Source: RGIG426 sp045640165
GTDB lineage: Bacteria; Bacillota; Clostridia; Oscillospirales; Acutalibacteraceae
Assembly (NCBI GenBank): GCA_045640165.1
Contig: JAZUEK010000076.1
Span: 1 to 17,952 of the forward strand
Direction of reading: 5' to 3'
DNA length: 17,952 bases
Position 1 is the first letter of the stretch; every line of letters begins with the position of its first letter. The position numbers and the translations under genes were made by a program. The notes beneath the pieces are model-generated. The model did no database searches, had not been told where the DNA came from, and saw only the letters and a list, made by a program, of their open reading frames with translations. Below are positions 1 through 7,116 of the stretch, in pieces.

Positions 1-600
1 GAAATATTCCTGCTCCGCACCGACGGTGGGGTGCACAACGTGAATGGCGGATTTTTCGCCCACCTCAAACAGCCGCAACACGCGGAGTGCTTCGCGGTTG
101 AGCGCTTCCATCGAGCGGAGAAGCGGGGTTTTTTTGTCGAGCGCTTCGCCGCCGAACGAGCAGAACGCCGTGGGGATACACAGTGTGTTGTCTTTGATAA
201 ACGCATAGGACGTGGGGTCCCACGCGGTGTAGCCGCGCGCTTCAAAAGTGGCACGCAGGCCGCCGGAGGGGAAACTGGAGGCATCCGACTCGCCCTTGAC
301 CAGTTCTTTGCCGGAAAATTCCATAATCACGCCGCCCTCGCCGTCGGGCATAATAAAACTGTCGTGTTTTTCGGCGGTGATGCCGGTCATCGGTTGGAAC
401 CAGTGGGTATAGTGGGTCGCGCCGCGCTCCACTGCCCAGTCGCGCATTGCCGCGGCGATGACGTTGGCAAGAGCAGGGTCGAGGCGTTTGCCGTTTTCCA
501 TTGTATTTTTCAGCGCGCGGTACGCGTCCGCCGGCAGATACTGTTTCATTGCCGCGTCGCCGAATACCATCGAGCCGAAGATTTCCGGGATATTGGTCAT
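1..600 (-). CDS. glnN: Glutamine synthetase type III, N-terminal part (runs off left edge)
   Basis: This is the first 200 codons of an open frame that continues past position 1; the full family is about 700 residues. It would make glutamine from glutamate, ammonia and ATP in the cytosol. The protein starts MTNIPEIFGSMVFGD and carries the type III signature THYTHWFQPMTGITAEKHDS at about residues 69-88. The catalytic core begins at the window edge with VGAEQEYF, where the glutamates of this motif are metal ligands in the family. The ATG at 598-600 follows a strong AAGGAGGGG (607-615, minus strand) at 6 nt spacing, which fixes the start. A promoter with a good -35 lies just upstream. The gene is divergent from the rnf operon. 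Type III is the form common in Bacteroidetes and Clostridia. The family call is firm; the missing C-terminus means I cannot say whether the gene is intact. Confidence 0.93.
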   Translation of the reverse strand, partial: MTNIPEIFGSMVFGDAAMKQYLPADAYRALKNTMENGKRLDPALANVIAAAMRDWAVERGATHYTHWFQPMTGITAEKHDSFIMPDGEGGVIMEFSGKELVKGESDASSFPSGGLRATFEARGYTAWDPTSYAFIKDNTLCIPTAFCSFGGEALDKKTPLLRSMEALNREALRVLRLFEVGEKSAIHVVHPTVGAEQEYF

Positions 601-635
601 AAGATACCCCTCCTTAGATAGGCATAGTTTTACTC

Positions 636-665
636 ATTTTACCCCACAAAGCAGGGGTTTGTCAA
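636..665 (-). promoter_or_regulatory. Predicted promoter of the glutamine synthetase gene, with a palindromic spacer
   Basis: On the minus strand, a perfect -35 TTGACA (660-665) is followed by an 18 bp spacer and a -10 TAAAAT (636-641). The predicted leader is short, about 30 nt. The spacer contains the inverted repeat ACCCC-TGCTTTGT-GGGGT, a position where a regulator could block polymerase. No regulator gene is visible in the window. Confidence 0.6.
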
Positions 666-744
666 CCAAAACACACTAATTTGTGATTAAAAATTATTTA
701 AGTTATAAAATATGTCAGAATATTTATAAAAAACCACAAAAAAG

Positions 745-773
745 TGGATTTCCGAAAACAGCTATGCTATACT
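745..773 (+). promoter_or_regulatory. Predicted promoter of the rnf operon (extended -10)
   Basis: The plus strand shows an extended -10, TGCTATACT (765-773). A weak -35-like TGGATT (745-750) sits 17 bp upstream. The 70 bp before it are very AT-rich and could act as an UP element. A small inverted repeat CCAC-AAAAAA-GTGG (734-747) overlaps the -35 area. The predicted transcript starts near 780, about 55 nt before the rnfC start codon. The same 11-mer, TATGCTATACT, recurs in the promoter at 16045-16055. Confidence 0.55.
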
Positions 774-836
774 TAGCGAGAATGGGTTATTTTTACGAAA
801 ATTACTTTGAATAGCCGATAAAAGGAGGGAAACGGT

Positions 837-2183
837 ATGTGGCGTTCGTTTGCACACGGTGTACACGTTGACGGGAACAAATCGCTGGCGGCCGATGCGG
901 TCATCCGCGAAATTTTGCCGGGCAAAATTATGGCGTATCCGTTAGCGCAACATATTGGACGTCCTGCGTCGCCTCTCGTTTCCGAGGGAGATCGCGTGTT
1001 GGTCGGTCAGACCATCGCCCAAGCTTCTGCGCCGATTTCCGCCGACGTGGTGTGCGCCGTGTCCGGCACGGTGAAACGTGTGGGCGCGTTTCTTGGCGTG
1101 CGCGGCGAGATGATTGACGCTATCGTGGTGGAGAACGACGAGCAGTACGAAACGGTGGAAAATTTCGGCCAAAAACGGGATTACACCCAACTGTCGCCGA
1201 ACGAAATCCGTGACCTCATTAAAGCAGCCGGCATCGTCGGCCTCGGCGGTGCAGGTTTCCCGACGCATATCAAACTCAATCCCCCCGAGCCGGAAAAAAT
1301 TGATACCATCATCGCCAACGGCGTGGAATGCGAGCCGTATCTCACCACCGATTATCGTTTGATGATGGAACAACCCGAAAAACTCATTCGGGGATTGCAT
1401 ATCATTCTGTCGCTGTTCCCGAATGCCAAGGCGGTTATCGCCATTGAGAAAAACAAGCCGGAGGCCATTCGGCTGTTGACCGAAAAAGTGAAAAACGAGC
1501 CGCGCATTTCGGTGGCGGCGCTTAAAACGAAATATCCCGAGGGCGACGAACGGATGCTGATTCACGCCGTGACCGGTCGCGACATCAACTCCGACCAACT
1601 GCCGGCGGCGGTGGGCTGTCTTGTGGACAACATCGCCACGGTGGTGGCGATTGACGAAGCGGTGTGCGACGGATTGCCGCTTACGCACCGTGTGGTGACC
1701 GTGTCGGGCGATGCGGTGAACGAGCCGTGTAACCTGCGTGTTGCCTGCGGCGATTTGTATTCCCACGTTATCGAAGAAGCCGGCGGCTTTAAGGGCGAAC
1801 CGAAAAAAGTGATTTCCGGCGGCCCGATGATGGGATTGTCGTTGTTCTCGCTGGAGATTCCCGTTGTCAAAACCTCTTCGTGTATTCTCGCCTTTGCCGA
1901 GGATGAGGTGGAACAGTCCAAAACCACCGCGTGCATCCACTGCGGACGGTGCTTGCGTGCGTGTCCGGAACTGCTGGTGCCGCGCTCGATGCACGCCGCC
2001 GCCCAAGCGGAGGATTTCGAGCGGTTTATGGCACTAAACGGAATGGAATGCATTGAGTGCGGCTCGTGCACCTATGTGTGTCCGGCCAAAATTCCGTTGA
2101 CCCAAAGCTTCCAGTATGCGCGGCGCAAGACCAAGGCGCTGTTGCAGGTGAGACAAGTGAAAGAAAGCGGGGGAGAAAAATGA
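837..2183 (+). CDS. rnfC: Rnf electron transport complex subunit C (RnfC)
   Basis: RnfC is the peripheral cytosolic subunit of the Rnf complex, thought to be the NADH-binding module that passes electrons between NAD(H) and the membrane subunits. The 448-residue protein has the usual clostridial length. It shows an N-terminal barrel-sandwich-like part (PLAQHIGRPASPLVSEGDRV), a nucleotide/flavin-binding type loop GIVGLGGAGFPTHIKL near residue 135, and two C-terminal 4Fe-4S motifs: CIHCGRCLRACP and CIECGSCTYVCP. The ATG at 837 follows AAAGGAGG (821-828) at 8 nt spacing. It is the first gene of the operon and its stop overlaps the rnfD start (ATGA at 2180-2183), so the two are probably translationally coupled. 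Confidence 0.97.
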   Translation: MWRSFAHGVHVDGNKSLAADAVIREILPGKIMAYPLAQHIGRPASPLVSEGDRVLVGQTIAQASAPISADVVCAVSGTVKRVGAFLGVRGEMIDAIVVENDEQYETVENFGQKRDYTQLSPNEIRDLIKAAGIVGLGGAGFPTHIKLNPPEPEKIDTIIANGVECEPYLTTDYRLMMEQPEKLIRGLHIILSLFPNAKAVIAIEKNKPEAIRLLTEKVKNEPRISVAALKTKYPEGDERMLIHAVTGRDINSDQLPAAVGCLVDNIATVVAIDEAVCDGLPLTHRVVTVSGDAVNEPCNLRVACGDLYSHVIEEAGGFKGEPKKVISGGPMMGLSLFSLEIPVVKTSSCILAFAEDEVEQSKTTACIHCGRCLRACPELLVPRSMHAAAQAEDFERFMALNGMECIECGSCTYVCPAKIPLTQSFQYARRKTKALLQVRQVKESGGEK

Positions 2184-3157
2184 CCGACAAAATCCACGTT
2201 TCTTCCGCGCCGCATATTCGCTGTGACGTCACGACCGAACGCATTATGCAGGACGTTATTATCGCCCTGCTCCCGTGTGGCGTATGTGGTGTGTATTTGT
2301 TCGGCTGGAAAGCGCTGTGGGTGATTTTGACTTCGGTTGTCACCTGCGTTTTGACCGAATATCTTTTCCAAAAAGGCATGAAACGCCCCGTCACCGTCAA
2401 CGACGGCAGTGCGGTTGTTACCGGCTTGCTTCTTGCGTACTGTATGCCGGCTTCCGTGCCGCTGTATATCCCGATTCTCGGCGGTGTGTTCGCTATTCTC
2501 GTTGTCAAGCAACTTTTCGGCGGTATCGGGCAAAATATTATGAACCCTGCGCTTGCGGCGCGGTGTTTTCTCGTCATTTCGTTTGCGCAGAGAATGACCG
2601 CGTATCCGCCGCTTCGTACCGCGCAAAAGGCGGTGGACCTCGTGTCCTCCGCTACGCCGCTGATGGACCTCAAAGCCGGTCAATCGGTGGATTTGTGGCA
2701 TATGTTCCTCGGAACGCATTCCGGCTGTCTCGGCGAGACGTCGGTCGCGGCGGTGCTGATTGGTGCGGCTTACCTCTTTTTCCGCAAGGTCATTACGTGG
2801 CATATCCCGGTGGCGTACATCGCCTCGACGCTGGTGTTTTGTGGTGTGTTTGCTGCGGCGAAAGGCGCGATGCCTGCCGATATGGAGTTGGTGACCTATT
2901 TGACGGCGCAAGCGTGTGGCGGCGGACTGATGCTCGGTGCGTTCTTTATGGCCACCGACTACGTGACGTGCCCGATTACCAACGGCGGACGACTGGTCTA
3001 CGGTCTGCTTTTAGGTTTCCTAACAGCGGCGTTCCGTGTGCTTGGAAAATCGGCAGAGGGCGTATCGTTTGCGATTATCATCGTCAACCTGCTCGTACCG
3101 CTGATTGAAAAAATCACGATGCCCCGTGCATTCGGCAAAGGGGGTCGTGCGCTATGA
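2180..3157 (+). CDS. rnfD: Rnf complex membrane subunit D (RnfD)
   Basis: RnfD is an integral membrane subunit of the Rnf complex that carries covalently bound FMN and helps couple electron flow to ion transport. I place the start at 2180, overlapping the rnfC stop as ATGA, rather than at an earlier in-frame ATG inside rnfC; this gives 325 residues beginning MTDKIHVSSAPH, as expected for the family. Many hydrophobic helices are visible (for example GLLLAYCMPASVPLYIPILG around residues 82-101). The flavin attachment site matches DLVSSATP, with Thr about residue 159, the residue ApbE modifies in relatives. The FGGIGQNIMNPALAAR segment is typical of the NqrB/RnfD family. The stop overlaps the rnfG start. 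Confidence 0.96.
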   Translation: MTDKIHVSSAPHIRCDVTTERIMQDVIIALLPCGVCGVYLFGWKALWVILTSVVTCVLTEYLFQKGMKRPVTVNDGSAVVTGLLLAYCMPASVPLYIPILGGVFAILVVKQLFGGIGQNIMNPALAARCFLVISFAQRMTAYPPLRTAQKAVDLVSSATPLMDLKAGQSVDLWHMFLGTHSGCLGETSVAAVLIGAAYLFFRKVITWHIPVAYIASTLVFCGVFAAAKGAMPADMELVTYLTAQACGGGLMLGAFFMATDYVTCPITNGGRLVYGLLLGFLTAAFRVLGKSAEGVSFAIIIVNLLVPLIEKITMPRAFGKGGRAL

Positions 3158-3765
3158 AGAAAAAAGGATTTTTGCGTGACGCGCTGATTCTGTTCGCCAT
3201 TACGCTTTTGTCGGCGGCCCTTCTCGCGTGCGTGTATACGCTGACCAAAGACCCGATTGAAAAAGCGGCGAACGAGGCAAAACAAAAAGCCTACGAAACC
3301 GTCTATCCCGGTGCGTCGTTTTCTCCGCTGGATGGTGGGGAAGAGTTGTTGGCTACGGTGAACGATACGTTTGCCAACGACAAGGCGGAGGGCGTCGGCA
3401 TTTCACTGAAGCGTGCTCACGCTTCGGAAATTCTTCGTGCCACCGATAAGGACGGGAACGCCGTCGGCTACGTCGTGTCCGCTCTTTCTAAAAGTGGCTA
3501 TGGTGGAGAAATTGATGCTGTCGTCGGTGTGACCGATGCCGGTGAAATTTGCGGATTTACCGTGCTGTCCCATAGCGAGACTGCCGGTTTCGGCGCCAAG
3601 TGCGACGACCCGGAATATCAAAAAACGTTTGTGGGAAAACATCTTGCTACAGATGTGGACGTCATCTCCGGCGCCACCTATACCTCGAACGCTCTAAAAG
3701 AGATTTGCGGCGCGGCATTGTATACGGCGCGCCAAGCGGAAAGTGGGGTGAGCGCCGATGCTTAA
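3154..3765 (+). CDS. rnfG: Rnf complex FMN-binding subunit G (RnfG)
   Basis: RnfG is a single-helix anchored subunit whose outward-facing domain carries a covalent FMN. The 203-residue protein has an N-terminal hydrophobic anchor (about residues 10-27) and the FMN-binding signature DVISGATYTS, with the modified Thr at about residue 175. The ATG at 3154 overlaps the rnfD stop as ATGA. The C-terminus overlaps the rnfE start by 8 nt. The FMN is presumably attached by the ApbE encoded at 7117-8223 in the same run. Confidence 0.97.
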   Translation: MKKKGFLRDALILFAITLLSAALLACVYTLTKDPIEKAANEAKQKAYETVYPGASFSPLDGGEELLATVNDTFANDKAEGVGISLKRAHASEILRATDKDGNAVGYVVSALSKSGYGGEIDAVVGVTDAGEICGFTVLSHSETAGFGAKCDDPEYQKTFVGKHLATDVDVISGATYTSNALKEICGAALYTARQAESGVSADA

Positions 3766-4465
3766 ACAGGCATGGGAACGGCTGTATAACGGCCTTGTGA
3801 AAGAAAATCCCACGTTCGTTTTGATGCTCGGTATGTGCCCGACGCTCGCTGTGACAACGGCGGCCATCAACGGCCTCGGCATGGGACTTTCCACCGCGGC
3901 GGTGCTGACGATGTCCAACTTGATGATTTCGGCACTGCGCAAAGTGATTCCAGCCAAAGTGCGAATGCCGGCGTATATCGTCATCGTCGCCACCTTTGTG
4001 ACGGTGGTGCAACTCTTGATGCAGGCGTACGTCCCGTCGCTGTATGAAGCGCTTGGGTTGTATATTCCGCTGATTGTGGTCAACTGTATCATCCTCGGCC
4101 GCGCGGAGGCGTATGCCTCGAAAAATCCGGTGTGGCCGTCGCTGTTTGACGGTCTCGGAATGGGCCTCGGCTTTACGGTGGCGCTCGTGTGCATCGGTGC
4201 CGTGCGTGAGTTGCTCGGTAACGGCACAGTGTTCGGGTTGACCGTTTTGCCCGAGACAATGGATAAAATCGCTATCTTTACGCTGGCGCCCGGTGCGTTT
4301 TTCGTGCTGGCGTGCTTAACGGCGCTCCAAAACAAGCTGAAAGCACCGTCGGCGACCAACGTGCCGCGTCCGAAAGACCGCACCTGCGCCGGCAACTGTG
4401 CGGCGTGCCCGTCCGGCTGTATCGGATGTGCGCCGTCGGCGGAAAAGGAGGGCGATGAGCAATGA
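3758..4465 (+). CDS. rnfE: Rnf complex membrane subunit E (RnfE), with a cysteine-rich tail
   Basis: RnfE is one of the two related NqrD/RnfA-type membrane subunits that carry the electron and ion path through the membrane. The 235-residue protein starts inside the end of rnfG. It has about six hydrophobic segments and the family motifs NPTFVLMLGMCPTLAVTT and LYIPLIVVNCIILGRAEA. An unusual hydrophilic C-terminal extension after about residue 195 holds five cysteines, C210-x3-C214-x2-C217-x3-C221-x2-C224, which could bind a metal or an Fe-S centre. Similar tails may exist in other clostridial RnfE proteins; I cannot check this. The stop overlaps the rnfA start (ATGA at 4462-4465). Confidence 0.96.
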   Translation: MLKQAWERLYNGLVKENPTFVLMLGMCPTLAVTTAAINGLGMGLSTAAVLTMSNLMISALRKVIPAKVRMPAYIVIVATFVTVVQLLMQAYVPSLYEALGLYIPLIVVNCIILGRAEAYASKNPVWPSLFDGLGMGLGFTVALVCIGAVRELLGNGTVFGLTVLPETMDKIAIFTLAPGAFFVLACLTALQNKLKAPSATNVPRPKDRTCAGNCAACPSGCIGCAPSAEKEGDEQ

Positions 4466-5037
4466 GTTCGATGTTGCTTTTGTTATTGACCGCCGCCCTC
4501 GTGAATAACGTGGTGCTCAGCCAATTCTTGGGACTTTGTCCGTTCCTCGGTGTTTCCAAACAACTGAAAACCGCCGCCGGAATGGGCGTGGCGGTGATGT
4601 GCGTGGTGACGCTGTCGTCCGCCATTACGTCGCTGCTCTATAACGGGGTGCTGTTACCGCTTCACCTTGAATATATGAACACCATCGCGTTCATTTTGGT
4701 GATTGCGGCGCTCGTGCAACTCGTGGAGATGACGCTGAAACGCTATAGCCGTCCGCTGTATGCGGCGCTCGGTGTGTATCTTCCGCTGATCACCACCAAC
4801 TGTGCCGTGCTCGGCGTGGCACTGCAAAACGTGCAACAGGAAAACGACTTTTTGACAGCGGTGCTCAACGGCTTCGGCACGTCGCTCGGTTTCTTTATCG
4901 CCATTGTCGTGATGGCCGGTTTGCGCGAAAAAATCGCCAACAACGACGTGCCCGAATCGTTTAAGGGAATGCCGATTACGCTGTTGACCGCCGGGTTGAT
5001 GGCGATTGCGTTTTACGGTTTCAAATCGCTGTTGTGA
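4462..5037 (+). CDS. rnfA: Rnf complex membrane subunit A (RnfA)
   Basis: RnfA is the membrane partner of RnfE; in relatives the pair forms a pseudo-symmetric core that holds an Fe-S centre between conserved cysteines. The 191-residue length is normal. Clear family motifs are NNVVLSQFLGLCPFLGVSKQ near the N-terminus and YLPLITTNCAVLGVAL in the middle, each with a conserved cysteine, plus about six hydrophobic helices. The start overlaps the rnfE stop as ATGA. A 29 nt gap with a fresh ribosome site follows before rnfB. Confidence 0.97.
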   Translation: MSSMLLLLLTAALVNNVVLSQFLGLCPFLGVSKQLKTAAGMGVAVMCVVTLSSAITSLLYNGVLLPLHLEYMNTIAFILVIAALVQLVEMTLKRYSRPLYAALGVYLPLITTNCAVLGVALQNVQQENDFLTAVLNGFGTSLGFFIAIVVMAGLREKIANNDVPESFKGMPITLLTAGLMAIAFYGFKSLL

Positions 5038-5066
5038 CGTTGAATTTTTGAAAGGAGGCGACCGCC

Positions 5067-5858
5067 GTGGGAACGGCTGTGCTTATCGCCGCCGCTGTGG
5101 TAGGCGGCATGGGATTGCTTATCGGTGTGCTGCTTGTGACGGCGGACAAATTCTTGTCGGTTCCTACCGATGAACTGACCGAAAAAATTCGCGAGATTTT
5201 GCCCGGTAACAACTGCGGTGGTTGCGGTTATGCCGGATGCGATGCGCTCGCCGAGGCGATTGCCAAGGGCGAGGCAAGCCCGTCGTCCTGCCCGGTCGGC
5301 GGAGCCCAAGTTGCCGAATTGGTGGCAAAACTTACCGGTAAAAAAGCGGAATTCACGCGGATGTCCGCCTACGTTCGTTGCTCCGGCACGTGCGAAAAAA
5401 CCAAACATATTTATGAATATTTCGGCGACGAAGACTGTCGCCGTGTGACGATGGTGCCCGGCCGCGGTACGAAAGCGTGTGCCTACGGTTGCCTCGGATT
5501 CGGCTCGTGTGTCAAGGCGTGCGAGTACGATGCGATTAAAATCATCGAGGGCGTCGCGGTGGTCGATAAGGAAAAATGTACCGCTTGCGGCAAATGTGTG
5601 GACGCCTGTCCGCAAAACATCATTGAATTGATTCCCTACGACGCGCAGTACGTCGTCGCCTGCTTGTCCCAAGAACGCGGCAAGTCGGTGAAAGATATGT
5701 GTGAAGCCGGATGTATCGGGTGCGGCCTTTGCGCGCGCGAATGCATTACCGGCGCGATTACGATTAAAAACAACATCGCGCACATTGATCAAAACGATTG
5801 CATCAACTGTGGTTGGTGCGTGGAAAAATGCCCGACGAAGGTTATTCGCAAACGATAA
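5067..5858 (+). CDS. rnfB: Rnf complex iron-sulfur subunit B (RnfB)
   Basis: RnfB is the cytosolic-facing Fe-S subunit that exchanges electrons with ferredoxin. The 263-residue protein uses a GTG start at 5067 preceded by AAAGGAGG (5051-5058). It has an N-terminal membrane helix (residues about 4-25), then a C50-x2-C53-x4-C58-x16-C75 cluster motif inside NCGGCGYAGC. Further cysteine groups are CAYGCLGFGSCVKAC, CTACGKCVDACP, CIGCGLCAREC and CINCGWCVEKCP, so it probably carries several 4Fe-4S clusters. It is the last rnf gene, giving the order C-D-G-E-A-B that is usual in Clostridia. Confidence 0.97.
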   Translation: MGTAVLIAAAVVGGMGLLIGVLLVTADKFLSVPTDELTEKIREILPGNNCGGCGYAGCDALAEAIAKGEASPSSCPVGGAQVAELVAKLTGKKAEFTRMSAYVRCSGTCEKTKHIYEYFGDEDCRRVTMVPGRGTKACAYGCLGFGSCVKACEYDAIKIIEGVAVVDKEKCTACGKCVDACPQNIIELIPYDAQYVVACLSQERGKSVKDMCEAGCIGCGLCARECITGAITIKNNIAHIDQNDCINCGWCVEKCPTKVIRKR

Positions 5859-5869
5859 TGGATATACTA

Positions 5870-5904
5870 CCTTACAGCGGCGGAAAACGCCGACAACTGT
5901 AAGG
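5870..5904 (+). promoter_or_regulatory. Intercistronic hairpin overlapping the ribosome site of the lipoprotein gene
   Basis: The arms CCTTACAG (5870-5877) and CTGTAAGG (5897-5904) are perfectly complementary, with a nested CGGCG-GAAAA-CGCCG stem (5878-5892) and a 4 nt bulge ACAA. The 3' arm contains the first part of the AAGGAGG (5901-5907) that serves the GTG at 5915. In RNA this fold would partly hide the ribosome site. No U-tract follows, so it is not an intrinsic terminator. Confidence 0.6.
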
Positions 5905-5914
5905 AGGAATCTTT

Positions 5915-7045
5915 GTGAAAAAATTCGGAACAATAGGTGCGGCGTTGTTGGCGTTCGCGATGTTTTTGACCGCGTGTAGTCCCAACGTTGCCACCGACGA
6001 CAAGTCGGAGGTTTCTACCTCCGTTGCCGCTATGGTGAAAACGGGATTGGCTACGGTGAGTTCGGTCGCTGTTGCCGACGATGCCCTGACCGACAAAACG
6101 GTGGTAGCCGCCGTGGCGGTGGGCGAGGGCGGAAAAATTACCGCTTGCCGCTTGGATGAACTGGAGACCGATGCGAAACTGGCCGACGGGAAAATCATCC
6201 GCGAAAAAGACGTTCGCAGCAAGTATGCGCAGGGAAACGACTACGGACTCGCCGCTTCGACGTCGCTGGCAAAAGAATGGTATGAACAAATCGACGCGCT
6301 GTGTGACTACGTGGTGGGCAAAACCGCCGCGGAGGTTGCGGAAATTCCGTTGGAAAACGGTGTGGCGATGGACAAGGCGTTGCGCTCGAAATGCGAGTTG
6401 ACGTTGACACCGTTTTTGGACGTCATCGGCAAAGCCTGCGATATGGCCGCGGACCGCGGCGCACAGGCAGGGGACACGCTCGCGCTTTCGCTGACGGCGA
6501 CGGACGGTGCCGACGGTGGCAACGACTTTGCCCAAACGGACGTGAATATTGCCGCTGTGACCTTGAATTCCCGTGGCGTGGTTACCGATTGCCTTGTGGA
6601 CAAAGCCGGCAAAAAGGTGGAGGTACGCGACGGCGCGTTTTTCGGTGAAACCGGCGATTATCGCTCGAAAAAAGACCAAAAAACCGACACCGACGACACG
6701 TCGGATACCGCGAGCGATGCCGAATGGGTTGCTTGCGCCAAAGCGTTTGAGGAATACGTGACCGGTAAAACCGCCAGTCAAGTAAAGGCAACTCCCTTGA
6801 CAGACGGAAAGCCTGCCGCGGATACTGATCTTGCGAAAAAATGCACCATCCGCGTGACCGAAATGATGGAGAACGTGCTCAAAGCTATCGACGGCGCGTC
6901 CGCGACCGGCGAAACGGCAAAAGAGACGACAAAAACCGCTTCGGACAGCGTTTTGGACGACGTCGCCAGTATGGTGGACGATGCCGTCAGTATGGCAGAG
7001 GATGCCGTTAGCCGCGTGGGAGACGCGTTGACAGAATCAAGATGA
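5915..7045 (+). CDS. Rnf-linked lipoprotein with two internal repeats, function unknown
   Basis: This 376-residue protein has a lipoprotein signal peptide with lipobox LTAC (Cys21), so it should sit on the outer face of the membrane. Two related units follow, about residues 46-165 and 190-330. Both have a strand-rich part (VVAAVAVGEGGKITACRLDE and VNIAAVTLNSRGVVTDCLVD), then EWYEQ/EWVAC, YVVGKTAAEV/YVTGKTASQV, and an L-x2-KC-x9-M/L segment. The C-terminus ends in heptads of the DDAVSMA type. GTG at 5915 is preceded by AAGGAGG at 7 nt. I infer a redox or flavin-related accessory role from its place between rnfB and apbE. A canonical SGAT flavinylation motif is absent; DGASATG near residues 325-331 is only a loose match. 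I know no function for it. Confidence 0.85.
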   Translation: MKKFGTIGAALLAFAMFLTACSPNVATDDKSEVSTSVAAMVKTGLATVSSVAVADDALTDKTVVAAVAVGEGGKITACRLDELETDAKLADGKIIREKDVRSKYAQGNDYGLAASTSLAKEWYEQIDALCDYVVGKTAAEVAEIPLENGVAMDKALRSKCELTLTPFLDVIGKACDMAADRGAQAGDTLALSLTATDGADGGNDFAQTDVNIAAVTLNSRGVVTDCLVDKAGKKVEVRDGAFFGETGDYRSKKDQKTDTDDTSDTASDAEWVACAKAFEEYVTGKTASQVKATPLTDGKPAADTDLAKKCTIRVTEMMENVLKAIDGASATGETAKETTKTASDSVLDDVASMVDDAVSMAEDAVSRVGDALTESR

Positions 7046-7056
7046 ACAAGCTGCTT

Positions 7057-7094
7057 CTCCAAACCGTAAAGGCAAGTGCCTTTACGGTTTGGAG
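7057..7094 (+). repeat. Perfect 18 bp inverted repeat between the lipoprotein gene and apbE
   Basis: CTCCAAACCGTAAAGGCA (7057-7074) and its exact reverse complement (7077-7094) are separated by only AG. In RNA this gives a stem of about 17 bp with a small loop. There is no U-tract after it. It ends 7 nt before the GGAGGAG ribosome site of apbE, so it could act as an RNA processing or stability element. Confidence 0.85.
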
Positions 7095-7116
7095 AGCCAA
7101 TCGGAGGAGAAAAAGG

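Noticed and set aside
31..621. Plus-strand open frame opposite the glutamine synthetase start
   Set aside because: The minus strand encodes a recognisable type III glutamine synthetase with a strong ribosome site; the plus frame is its shadow.
679..750. Possible Rex operator upstream of rnfC (TTTGTGATTAA and AACCACAAAA)
   Set aside because: The half-sites do not form a proper TTGTTAA-type inverted repeat at the expected spacing, so the match is no better than chance in AT-rich DNA.
942..2006. Minus-strand open frame opposite rnfC
   Set aside because: Antisense artefact rich in His/Arg, typical of shadows; rnfC is unambiguous.
5870..5904. Intrinsic terminator after rnfB
   Set aside because: The stem is clear, but a purine-rich ribosome site follows instead of a U-tract.
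6887..6912. Flavinylation motif in the lipoprotein (DGASATG)
   Set aside because: The Gly of the SGAT-type motif is missing and the spacing from Asp is short by one, so it cannot be called an ApbE site.
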